A stretch of DNA of 64,000 nt, from assembly GCA_032871835.1 (NCBI GenBank), contig CM065297.1:16971098-17035097 (forward strand), written 5' to 3'. Both the position numbers and the translations under genes were made by a program. Source of the DNA: Dipteronia dyeriana. Its lineage: Eukaryota; Streptophyta; Magnoliopsida; Sapindales; Sapindaceae. Shown here piece by piece: positions 12,775 through 23,490 of this stretch. The first letter of the stretch is position 1, and the number at the start of each line of letters is the position of its first letter. A model generated the notes under the pieces. That model was not told where the DNA came from. It made no database searches and worked only from the letters and a program-made list of their open reading frames with translations.

Positions 12775-13240
12775 TTAGTTGAGAATGAAGAGATTGTTTT
12801 GAGATTTGCTACTTGGCTGCTTTGGCAAAACAAGAATCGTATCTTGTATGGTGGAGTGGTCAAAGAGCTAGGACATTGATGGAGTAGGACTGGTGAACTC
12901 ATTGTAGATTTTAAAAATGGTGGAAAGGTGGTTGGTTTACACTGAGGACAAGTCTCAAATGAGTTGAATTTGATGTGTTTGGAGTGGTGGATTTTTGTAA
13001 TGAGACCAGATTCTCTTGTGCAGAGTGTTTGATATTTTACCTCTGAAATCTAAGTTTACAAATGTGAAAATTGTTCATATTTCTAGGAATCGCAACTGAG
13101 TCTCTCTCAAGTTGCTAGGTTTGCATTTGGTTATGTTAGCTCTATCTGTTGGAGTAATTTATTTCTAGATTGGCTTGATCATGGAGTCAGTCTCAATGCC
13201 AATGTGTCTAGAAGTGAAAATGAAACTGCGGATAGTAGGA
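12775..13240 (+). pseudogene. Possible RNase H-like (LINE-derived) remnant
   Basis: Phrases such as 'IVLRFATWLLWQNKNRILYGG' early and a basic 'HISRNRN' followed by 'ARFAFGY' later resemble the C-terminal RNase H part of plant LINE ORF2 proteins. Several stops and shifts interrupt it. The assignment rests on a few words only. Confidence 0.3.
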
Positions 13241-13479
13241 AATAATGACATTTGACTTGAAGAACTGTAAATTTGTTCATTCCATTAAACTTAAAGTTAT
13301 TGTAAAAGAGGTCTGTAGGAGGTGTCTTGTAATATATTTTTTCCCTCTTTGATCCACATTATTTTATGGCATTATTTATAATTTTTATCTACTGACATGT
13401 GTAATAAAATATTCATTTACAAATAATTATTCCTCTATTCATTTCTCTTTCTTATAAATAATTGGACCTTGTGTTTCAA

Positions 13480-15190
13480 CTGTGAAAATCAATACTAACT
13501 GGCATGTAACTTCAAATTACACCAGCATGTAACTTCAGTTGAACTTGCATGTAGCTTCTAGCATGTAACAATACTGGAATTTATTTTTAGACTTTGTGTT
13601 TCAACAATGAAAATCAATATTGATTGGCATGTAAATTATAATTGCATTGGCATATAACGTCAAATTGAACTAGAATGTAACTTCTGGCATGTAAGAATAC
13701 CATAATTTTATTTTTAGTACAAGTGTCTTGCAGTGATATGGGCAATACGAACTGGCATGTAACTTCAAATTGCACTGGCATGTAACTTCAAATTGTACTG
13801 GCATATAACTTTTGACATGTAACAATACTGGATTGAATTTCATCAGTGTACTAAATTAAATAATGGAATTTGGTTTTCAAAACAATTCATTCAATACTGG
13901 AATTTAACTTAATAAAGTCTGCAATACAAAATATTGTATCTAACATTGAATCCAATTGACATGTAAATTTATACAACTACATATAATTTGAAATTAAATA
14001 ACTCGCATGTTACGTTGTGATCTTCTTCTCTACATCTGTTATCTACAAGGTCGGTTTGGTAGGATGAATGGTGCAGTCCTTTGTTGATTGTGACCGGGTG
14101 GTTGTGTTGGTTCTGCTACGTCTCATACAATTTGGCGGTATAATGATAAATTACCTATCAAAGACAAAACCAAAGTGCAATCAATATACAAGATCCAATT
14201 CATAAACAAACCAAATCCAAGTGATCATTGACCAATCAAATACAACTATGATAGAACTTTTAACACACAAAAACACAACTGTAAACAAAGGTATCATTTA
14301 TCGATTCTGATATGGATTTTTTTTTTTAACAGACATGTAACTTCATTTTGAACTGGCATGTAACTTCATTTTAAACCGGGCACGTAACTTGTAACATGTA
14401 ACATGTAACATTACTGGAGTTCGATTCTGATATGAAATTATCTTTGAACATGCATGTAACTTCAATTTGAACTGGCATGTAACTTCATTTTAAACCGGAC
14501 ATGTAACTTGTAACATTACTGGAGTTCGATTCTGATATGAATTTCTTTTTAGAAAAGACATGTAACTTCATTTTGAACGGACATGTAACATCATTTTAAA
14601 TCGGGCATGTAACTTGTAACTTGTAACTTGTAACTTGTAACTTGTAACTTGTAACATGTAACATTACTGGAGTTCGATTCTGATATGAAATTATCTTTGA
14701 ACATGCATGTAACTTCATTTTAAACCGGACATGTAACATTACTGGAGTTCGATTCTGATATGAATTTCTTTTTAGAAAAGACATGTAACTTCATTTTGAA
14801 CGGACATGTAACTTCATTTTAAACCGGGTATGTAACTTGTAACATGTAACATTACTGGAGTTCGATTTTGATATGAAATTATGTTTGAACAGGCATTTAA
14901 CTTCATTTAAACCGGACATGTAACTTGTAATATGTAACATTACTAGAGTTCGACTTTGATATGAAATTATATTTGAATAGGCATTTAACTTCAATTTGAA
15001 CTGGCATGTAACTTCATTTTAAACCGGGCAAGTAAGATGTAACATGTAACATTACTGGAATTGTAATTTGAAATCAATGTATTTCAATACATGATACTCT
15101 AAATCGAAATTACAGAAACACATGATAATCAAAAATAAACTGACATGTAAATTTAAATTAAACTAGTATGTAACATTAAAATAGTCTAGT
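13480..15190. repeat. TGTAAC-rich compound tandem repeat
   Basis: GCATGTAACTTCA-like units recur throughout. From about 14330 they form higher-order units of roughly 75-150 bp, each containing two TGTAACTTCATTTT words, then TGTAACATTACTGGAGTTCG, then TGATATGAA. At 14608-14656 a 7-bp GTAACTT unit is repeated about six times. It lies inside the putative long-TIR element. Confidence 0.8.
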
Positions 15191-15913
15191 ATGTAACCTG
15201 GGAACAAAAATTGACAGTATCTGGTTTCACTCAAAATCGAAACCATCCTCTTTTTCTTCAAATTAAACTTGCTCATTCTTGTAAAAAAAAACATGTGGGA
15301 AAGGGATACATATCTTCTACAACTTGAACACAGAGGTGAATGCTATTTCAGAGCTGGAATGTGGTGACCGAAATCAGTTGACAAATAAGAATGTGGTGAC
15401 CCAAATCAGTTGAGAGACACGATTTACCTGCAGAGACGAAGACCCACGAGTTTCATACCCGATTTGCAGAATCGATTTAAAGAGAGAACAATCAAATCGA
15501 TTTTGAGAGAGAAGAAGCAAATCGATTTTGTAAGAGAGAGAACACGATTTGAGAGAGAATAAGCAAATCGGTTTTGAGAGAGAGAACACGGTTTGAGAGA
15601 GAGAATAAGGCAATCGATTTGAGAGAGGGAGAGAGCAAGTCACCAAAAATTCAGAGATTTCACAGAGATAGAGACAGAGAGCGTATGATCTTTTGGTTTT
15701 CAAAATATTTGGGGGGTAAAGGTCATTGATAAGTGAAAAGTTTGGGTGGGAAAAATTGGGTCACATAAAACAAAAATAAGGGCATATTTGGAAGTTCAAG
15801 GTTAAATATGCTAATTATAAGCAAAAATAAAGTTTTGGTTAAAAACAATAACTTAATAAATTTTTTGATCATTTTTTGCAATTACCTCTTTATGAAATCG
15901 ATTTTTTATTAAG

Positions 15914-15980
15914 AAGGAAGACTTGAACCTACAACCTCATAGAAAATGCATGAAGTGTTTTACTATCGAACAACCGGGTC
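15914..15980 (-). repeat. tRNA-like sequence, SINE head or tRNA pseudogene
   Basis: On the minus strand a stretch of about 68 nt follows tRNA layout: a B-box-like GGTTCAAGTCT near the 3' side, a plausible anticodon stem, and a D-arm-like TTGTTCGATAGTAAAACAC upstream. It is too degenerate for a functional tRNA. SINE 3' parts are not clear. Confidence 0.35.
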
Positions 15981-16025
15981 TATCTTATCATAATTGATCC
16001 GATCTAAAGGCATGTGTGCTTCATG

Positions 16026-16412
16026 TAGTGCTATAAAAATGGACTGGCCTGGCCCATTAGGCACGCCCTGGCCAGTCCATTTTTGAAAACAGGCCTGGTT
16101 AGGCCTGGCTGGGCCGTGCCAGGCTGGTCCGGCGGGCCTGGTCCGTCAGGCCCACCATGCCTGGAGGGTTTTTTATATATAAAAAAAATTGGGTCGTTGG
16201 GAGGGACCGGCCCACCGGCCCGACAGGCCGGTCCAGGGGCCTGGCACGCCGGCTTGGCGTGCCGTGGTGGGCCGGCCAGCCGGGCCTCGTACCAGCGGCC
16301 TGGCACACGGCCTGTCACGGGCTGGGCCGAGGCCTGGCTCTCTTCCTTCTTGGCACGGCCCGTTGGCTTCGTTGATCGGCCTGTCTTGGGCCGGCCCATA
16401 ATTACAACACTA
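16026..16412. mobile_element. GC-rich non-autonomous hAT-type MITE
   Basis: It is flanked by a perfect 8-bp duplication GCTTCATG (16018-16025 and 16413-16420). The termini are imperfect inverted repeats: TAGTGCTATAAAAATGG at the left and the complement of TAGTGTTGTAATTATGG at the right. The TAGTG start and 8-bp TSD are hAT hallmarks. The body is very GC-rich and packed with GGCC, GGCCTGG and GGCCGG words in both orientations, unlike the surrounding AT-rich DNA. Open frames in it are compositional artefacts. Confidence 0.88.
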
Positions 16413-16420
16413 GCTTCATG

Positions 16421-17880
16421 CATGAATAAATATTTTAGTGGGCCGGTTCCGGGATAGCCTCCGTCCAAAAAACAGACGTTCCTACACTAATTGGGATAAA
16501 TAAAAGTTAATTATAATATTTAAGATATAGGTCGATAAAACCATTATTTAACATAGCTTGAACCCTAAGATCCAATGAACATGAATGGAAATTGCAATTA
16601 TAAAGAGGTGTTAAACAGAGCTGGTTACAAATTGAATGCACCTAGAGATTCTTGCCCTAAACTCGCGGCCAGTCACCATTGTACGTCCCGGCCTCTCTCG
16701 GTTAATCATGATAAACAAAGCATCAAAGCACGTGAAAATATTCAGGATCAGTGACTAGACATGTAGACAGACCGACCATGCATGCTTTGATAACTTTTTT
16801 GGGTTGGAGTTGGACCCAGCAAGCTCTCTTGTCCTTGGCATTCCCGTTCTCATGCCCATTTTGAGGTCCCTTCGTTTTCAAACTACAAAGCTGAAATATA
16901 ATTAAATTGTATACCCACTTTTTATTCATTATTCGATCGCAATTATTTCCATCTAAATGATTACAACATGCACTTGGGAAAAAATACAGTTTAATGTAAA
17001 TCAAACTCTCAAATGTTGTTTAATGAAAGAGATCAATGATGTAGATATTTAATTGATTTAGCTGGCTGGTTCAAATAATGGAATTTATTAATTGGTATCG
17101 ATCGAGGGATGAATGAATTCAATATGATTCCCTTTGATGTAGTAGAGTACTGTTGTGTACAAGAAACAATAGTTGAAGTATAGATAAAATTGACCACAAA
17201 AGTGGAGGTTACCGACTCTTTGTTCTTGATCAGGATCCCCTAAAGTGGATTTTGGGTCCTACATGTTGATTAATTTGTACCCATATTGAGCACCGATTCC
17301 AAAATTAAAGCCTTTTATTTGGAAAATATCTTTTCTCTCCAGTGTCCTGACTACATACTCGAGTGTGTGACTATGTGTATTATTGAAGATAAGACACTCT
17401 CACTCATCTTGGAAAGTGACCTTTGCTCTCTTTCACGTGGATTGCTTGGTTCATACTTTATACTTGATATACTTCTTTAAGTTGTTTACGGTTATTTTTG
17501 GAAATACAGAAAGTCAATTGGTCAATCATATAATCCGTTCGGTCTATAAATAAATAAAATAAAAATAGCACGAATAATAAAAAAATCGGTTTTACGTAGT
17601 AAAACTTTAATAATAGATAAACATCCGTGGGTTGCCGTTTGACAGTGAAGAAACAAATTTACTATGAAATTAATTGAGTATACCCTATGACCTCTCTCAC
17701 TGCTATTAATTGACTATATCCCATTACAGTGAATACATGACTGTAGTTATATCATAATCTCGAGGGTTTCTTGGCTCTTGGCAAATAACCAGTGGACTCA
17801 TTAATTTGAATCTAGCTGAAACTCAGACATTACGGACCTATTGAGATTCTTTTCTAACTAGTGTTAAGTCATTGTCTGAT
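16421..17880. other. Unannotated stretch between MITE and Tat LTR
   Basis: No gene is recognised. One minus-strand segment (about 16732-16895) follows a TATATTTCAG acceptor-like sequence, is open and has codon-like composition (Cys, Lys, Gly-rich), and might be an exon of an unknown gene. I cannot link it to any other exon. Confidence 0.3.
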
Positions 17881-18225
17881 TGGGATTTTGTATCTTTTAA
17901 ATAAAATGAGGTTCTTTTCTTTTCGGAGTATATTTATTGTAGTTCAGCGAAACTGGAAATTTCCTTAACCGGACAAAAAGATCTCGTTGAACAGAGATCC
18001 GTTGTGAGCAGATTTCTTGAATATTCGGGTCTCTTGCCCAATTCGGCTTACTTGATGCGCAAACATCTAGTCTCATTGACTAATTATGGTAACGTGGCTA
18101 ACTTGAATGACGTGTTCTAGGCTATTACTAGCGAGTTGACTTTTATCGACGTGGCATGATTGATCTTTCGCTATTTCCGTTCTTCTCAGGATGATATGTC
18201 ACTTTGGCAAGTTTCACATACAACA
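17881..18225 (-). repeat. 3' LTR of old Tat element
   Basis: Read on the minus strand it starts TGTTGTATGTGAAA and ends CAAAATCCCA. It aligns along its whole length with 45622-45966. A purine run (AAGGGGTAT, 18226-18234 reversed) at its inner edge is the expected polypurine tract. Confidence 0.88.
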
Positions 18226-18712
18226 ATACCCCTTAAATATTTGAGCCGAGTATCTCATTTGATTTTATGGAATCAACAGAATCGTGGCTGGTTTTCGACA
18301 TGGTAGAAGGAATCTTCTAGTTAGACGAAAGAAAAAATGGAGGCATTGCTCGTGAAGGTAATGAGAGGAAGTTTTCTTCTCTTTGAAAATTTGAAATTTG
18401 AAAAGAGGAAAACGTTGAGACGACAATGAGATAATCGGATTTAAATAGAAGTGAATGAAGCAGTGACGTCGGGGACACGGAAGCAAAATCTTCGGTGGAG
18501 ATTGCCTCGAATCCTGAGAGTTGGCGTAACGCAACTGGATTATCTTGAGAAACACACCGGTCTCTGCTCGCCATGTCACTCGTGCATTTAATGAGAGGAT
18601 TCCCACCAAGATTCTGGTAACAATAGTGGAGGGAAATTTTCCAAATTAAAACGGGAAGTCTGACTCTAACCACAACTCAATCACCAGTGTTCAAGTCAGA
18701 GGGGACTTCTAT
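18226..18712. other. Subterminal region of old Tat element
   Basis: It lies between the PPT of the old Tat element and the inverted-repeat arm at 18713. By analogy with 31051-31542 in the younger element it would hold the promoter and leader of the antisense gene. No reliable ORF is seen. Confidence 0.4.
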
Positions 18713-18788
18713 TAATAGCCAAATTTGGCTAGGGACTAAAGGAAAATTTTATACTCTCCAAACCAGGGTCCAAATCCGAGATTACTTA
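18713..18788 (-). repeat. Right arm of the distant inverted repeat
   Basis: Reverse complement of 10137-10203, including the self-complementary TAGCCAAATTTGGCTA. Its outer continuation is displaced to 33645 onward by the solo LTR that starts at 18789. Confidence 0.65.
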
Positions 18789-20318
18789 TGTAATATCCCA
18801 AAAAAATGGGTCAAACCGCCCTCAAGTAGTTGGTTCCAATTATTATGAATTTGGGCTCAACTTAGTTTAGTTTCTATAAGGTTTGAAGTCCAAAATGACA
18901 GTGTTGGTGATATTATAATTGTGACAAGAGAAATAATGATTTGGGCTGGACCCAAATCGATTAGTATTTGGGCTTGTCCTTATTTTAAATGCTAAGGCCT
19001 AAGCTTGCTTAAGTTGCTAGTTGACCTAAACTTAATTTAGGGTAACTCAAAAGGTAAGTTTATAATGTCCTATGCATTCGATGAGTTGAAAGGGGGAAAA
19101 GAAATTAAAAAAAAAATGGAACAAACAAACAAATGGAGAGAGAGACAGTTGTGTTGGGATTTTTGAGTCACTGTCCAGTTTTCTTTTGGTGACAATTCGG
19201 AGGTCAATTGTGGTCCGATTGAGCTCGAATTTTGTCAGAATGTTCTACTCCGATAGTTCTTGATTTTGGATGTGAAGATGTAAATTGGAGTTCCCTATGA
19301 AGAGATCTAAGGCTCCGAACAGAGCTGGGCAGAAACATAAGACGAACAATAGTTTGAAGATATTGGTGCTAAGTAAATTGTTCTATCATTCCCATGTCAA
19401 TGATTTCTTAGATATGTTAGACTGATTTTTATGAATCATTTATGATAATAGACATGTATATGATTGATTTATATTGATTCCATATTTCATGGTCCAGATC
19501 ATGATTTTTTTATAGAATTTTCGAATTGGCATAGAGGTTGCTGAAATCCTCTGTTTTACTAGACCAGCCACATTTCGAAAATCTGTTTTGGATTGGTTAT
19601 TAATGTGGGAAAATTATGAAAATTTACACCAATGTAGGAATATGAGTATATTATCACTCCGCCAAATTTCGTGATCTTTATATGTGTATAAATAGTTTTA
19701 TAATTCCTAGAGTAGACAGATGTCGGATTTCTTTTTCTGCTAGATAGTTTCAGAAACCATGAAATATTGGTATTGTTGTATGATCTAATTACTCCGTATT
19801 GATCTGAAAAGTTTACTGTAGATTACCCTATATGTCTAGATTACATCTGAAAAGTTTCATAATTTATACATGAGTAGAAATACTTATATAAATTTCGGAG
19901 TGGACTGTGGTTGACTAAGGTCTCTACTGGACAGATTTGGGATAAGTAAGAATATAATTAACATTTTGGACATACTATCAATCCTAGATTGGATTGAAAC
20001 TTTTACTGCAGTATTTTCATAATGTATAGACAATCAATGTTAAATTTCGTAATATTTGTAGCTGCAGAGAAATTATTAAAAATCGGAGATCAGAGGATGG
20101 TCAGTTGTATTAGCTGGAAACTTGATTTCTAAGTATAGTTCTATATATGTGAAGCTTATGTTGATTTACCTTACTGTGGTGATAAGGTTATGACAGTAAA
20201 TCAATTTGTAAATTGATAGGTTTGAGTGATGCTTGAGCTTCTAGAACTATAGCCGATTCGTTCGTATTCGAGGTAAGTAAACTCATCTATGATGTATTAT
20301 GTTTTCCAAAATGTATAT

Positions 20319-21192
20319 TGTTGTATGTAAATTTTACCAAGCATACACGTCATTGACAGGAAGGAAAAAATAGCCAGGTGGATGCCCAAATGGGCATCCG
20401 GGAAATATCCTATAAGGTATCATTAAAGAGAAGAAAGCCCGAATAAGCATATACTGAATAAAACCTACTCGGGATCAGCTAACAGCACTCGGGATTGGTT
20501 AAATAACACTTCCACTCGGGCTCAAACGGTACTACTCGGGACCATCAGGTATTATTCTTACTCGGGAATAAATATGACCCGAGTAAGAACTTGGTGCTTA
20601 TTTCATACGGATTGTCATTAAATACGTGACGATATCCATCATGAAGGAATCCCAAATGAAATAGAGTATTAAATTAGAAGAGTCCCCAATCAGGAAATAA
20701 CTTGATTTCTTTACGAAGACTACATTTTTATAAGGAAACAAGTCCAAATTGAACTGCACTACTAGGATCCCACTCGATTTCCATGAGACTCCGAAACAGG
20801 AAAGAAGACAAATCGACCTCAAGAAAGTAACCGAATCACAATTAAATACAAAGATCCTGTATTACTTGTACAAGGCAGATTAGGGTTCTATAAGCATATA
20901 AATAGACCCATAATCTAGTCCAGAAAAAATATAGGCAATATAGCATACAACAATCACAGTAAATACAGAGAGAAAAAAAGAGAGATCGGGAGCTTGTAAA
21001 ACATCTTATTCTCTTAGTTGATTTTGGCTTGGTTGATTTTTCAACCACCCGTGGATGTTTCTCCGGCCGTCGGAGTTTTACCACTTAAAATTTGTCTTTG
21101 TTACTCTCTCAGCATCTCTTTCTCTTTGATTCATTAGCCAAAATCCAGTTCTTGTTGGCTTTTCTGGTATAATCTAGAAATCGACGTCAACA
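20319..21192 (+). repeat. 5' LTR of Tat element
   Basis: TGTTGTATG to GACGTCAACA, 874 bp. It contains five ACTCGGG copies plus one reverse copy between about 20468 and 20585, and a TATA box at 20897-20904. Confidence 0.95.
20897..20904 (+). promoter_or_regulatory. LTR TATA box
   Basis: TATAAATA in the second half of the LTR, conserved at 32120-32127 in the 3' LTR. It is the likely promoter of the genomic transcript. Confidence 0.6.
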
Positions 21193-21193
21193 A

Positions 21194-21212
21194 TTGGCGC
21201 TAGAATGAGGGG
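21194..21212 (+). promoter_or_regulatory. Primer-binding site of Tat element
   Basis: TTGGCGCTAGAATGAGGGG follows the LTR end by one base. The old Tat element has a close match (TAGGCGCTAGAAAGAGGGG, reversed at 45603-45621), supporting its role. The tRNA used is not resolved by eye. Confidence 0.75.
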
Positions 21213-21240
21213 TTGAACCTCAGAACTTGTTAAAAAAGCA

Positions 21241-23490
21241 ATGGCAGGAAGCAGAAGTAGTTCAGGGAATGGCCAAAAATCACCAGGCGATTTCCATATT
21301 GTCAATACGTCACAAGATCATCCAGCAAACACGGAAAACCAGCCTGCGCGCCTGACAGGGATCCAGCAAGTTCCTCCAACCAGCAGAGATCTTACGTTGC
21401 GTTTCCAAGAGGCCCTGTAGCAATTGGTGACGGATGCAACAAGGGAAGGGATTGATCTACTGGCCGCAGGAGCACATACTCCCAATCCTTCACCCGCAAG
21501 GCTTCGTTCGATGGTGGTGGGGCCAGGAATAACTATGCCAGAAACCAGAAGGAACTCTTTCCCAATCAATCCAGCTGGACAGAAAACACTAGAAGAGGAA
21601 AATCACCAGAGGCTAGATCGCAATCAAACAATACGAGTCAGACATCATAAATACGATTGGCGCAGAGAACGGTCATCATCAGAAGACAGTGATTAACACC
21701 ATCGTAAACGTCATCATGGAGTCACACGAGGGTTCCGGCATCAGAGTGAAGAATCTGAGGAAAGAATGACAGTTACCCAACGGTTCAAAGGTCAAGGAAG
21801 CCCGGTGGGGGACAGAGATGTCACAATCAAGAACCTAACTCGAGAAGTAGAGAATAACAGGCGACAGATGGAGGCACTAGTCAGACGTTACGGCTGTAAC
21901 GATCTATCCGATGATGACTCCGACAGTCCATTTACCAGGGAGATTTTAAGAACCCCTTTCCTAGAAAGATTCAGGATGCCGCATGTGGAGCAATTCAAAA
22001 AAGATACAGATCCAAAGGAGCAAGTTAGACGCTATAAAAGTGCCATGGCTCAATATGCCCGTAGTGACCCCCTATTGTGTCTCAACTTTCCGCAAACACT
22101 GGGGGACACAGGCTCAAGATGGTTCGGAAGACTACCCCCGGCAAGCATCAAAAATTTCAGCGTGTTGAGCAGGAGCTTTTCAAGGCAATTCCTGAGCAAC
22201 GTTCACAGAAAGAAGTTGGTGGTCTACCTCTCTCAATTAAAACAGGGGAAGGACGAGTCATTAAAAAAATACTTGGGCCGGTTTGGCCAAGCAATATCAG
22301 AAATTGGCAGCGATAATGATGAAGCAATTATTGCTGCCTTCACCAATAACTTGCAGAATGGACGACTATCCTTCGATTTGAGAATAGCACGGCTGACAAG
22401 GTATGCCGACATGATGGATATGGCGGGAGGATACGCTCTGGCCAAGGAAGAAGAGTTAGCTACAGGAAGAAGCTATATGCATGGAGGAAAGCCCGAACAG
22501 AAGAATACCGAATCCAAGGGGTAGAATCAAAAGGAAAAATGGAAAGGGACCAGCAAGGAGAAAAATAAGGATGGGGGTAATGGGCCCAACGCCGAACGGC
22601 CCACAGAGAAATACCAAGGCAGATATACCAATTACACCCCTATTCGAAAGAAACAAGACGAAATTCTAGCCATCTTGGAAGAAAAGAATATGGTGAAAGA
22701 ACCGCGGCGACAATCACAGTTCGCCCGGAGAGATACAACCAAGTATTACAGGTTTCATAAAGAAATCGGGCATGAAACTTCAAAGTGTTTTCAGCTTAGA
22801 GATTACATAGAAACTCTTATTCTGGAAGGGCACCTGCGGGATGTAATCTTGAAAAAAGACGAGAGACCAGAAACCAAGAAAGTCAAGGTTGATCACAACC
22901 CTGTTCAAAACCAAAGAACCAGCCCTGAAGCCAATCAAGTAATACATACAATTTTTGGAGGACCTTCTACTGAGAGAAGCAACAAAGAACGAACTCAGGA
23001 AATCCGAGAAGCAGTAGAAGCAAGGAATAACTTCGACGTAAACTCGGTTGAACCAGACCCAAAAAGGGTAAAGGAAGGATGGGACCCAATAGTCTTTACA
23101 GAGGCAGATTCCCATGGCGTCGATGTTCGACCTAATGACGATTTGGTTATAAGTGCCCGGATCGGCCATAGGGAAGTCCGGAGAATTTTAATAGATAATG
23201 AGAGCTCAGCAGTCATCCTAAGCGTGGCCGTATATGACCAGCTAAGACTAGACCGAAAAGATTTACAGTCTTTCCATACTCCATTAAGAGGATTTGGGAG
23301 AATAGAGGTCAGGTCACTCGGGACGGTAAAACTACCTATGAAGATCAGAACGGCACCATGCTAGAGGACTGTCCTGCTTGACTTCGTGGTAGTTGACTTG
23401 GATAATTGGCCGAATAATGCATTATTGGGCCGGCCATTCCTGAATAAAACAAGGGCCGTGAAGCCACTTATGCATTAATGATCAAGTTCC
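21241..23490 (+). pseudogene. Tat gag-protease polyprotein region
   Basis: One reading frame from the ATG at 21241 to 23364, broken by stops at 21418 (TAG), 21694 (TAA), 22522 (TAG) and 23362 (TAG). Gag capsid core lies about 21950-22480 ('RYKSAMAQYA', 'LSQLKQGKDESLKKYLGRF'). The 'YYRFHKEIGHETSKC' block stands where Tat elements have a degenerate zinc motif. The protease follows at about 23110-23480; its active site reads L-I-D-N-E-S-S, with Glu where Tat proteases usually have Gly, and the end shows 'LLGRPFLNKTRAV'. A frameshift near 23460 moves to the pol frame. The TAG codons fit former CAG. Confidence 0.88.

Larger units (their letters stand above)
11569..15893. mobile_element. Putative long-TIR element, MULE-like
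   Basis: The first ~130 bp match the reverse complement of about 15760-15893: ATAAGAGGT at one end and ACCTCTTTAT at the other, followed by matching T-rich blocks and a shared ATGCCCTTA. Such long degenerate terminal repeats are typical of Mutator-like elements. Inward from each end lies a CT/GA-rich leader with a possible splice donor (about 12099 on +; about 15428 on -). I found no convincing 9-bp target duplication and no transposase, so classification is tentative. Confidence 0.5.

Noticed and set aside
14596..14994. Minus-strand ORFs with repeated peptide words
   Set aside because: They are translations of the TGTAAC tandem repeat.
16031..16468. Several overlapping long ORFs on both strands
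   Set aside because: They come from the GC-rich GGCC-repeat body of a hAT MITE; all frames are open because the sequence has few T/A-rich stops.
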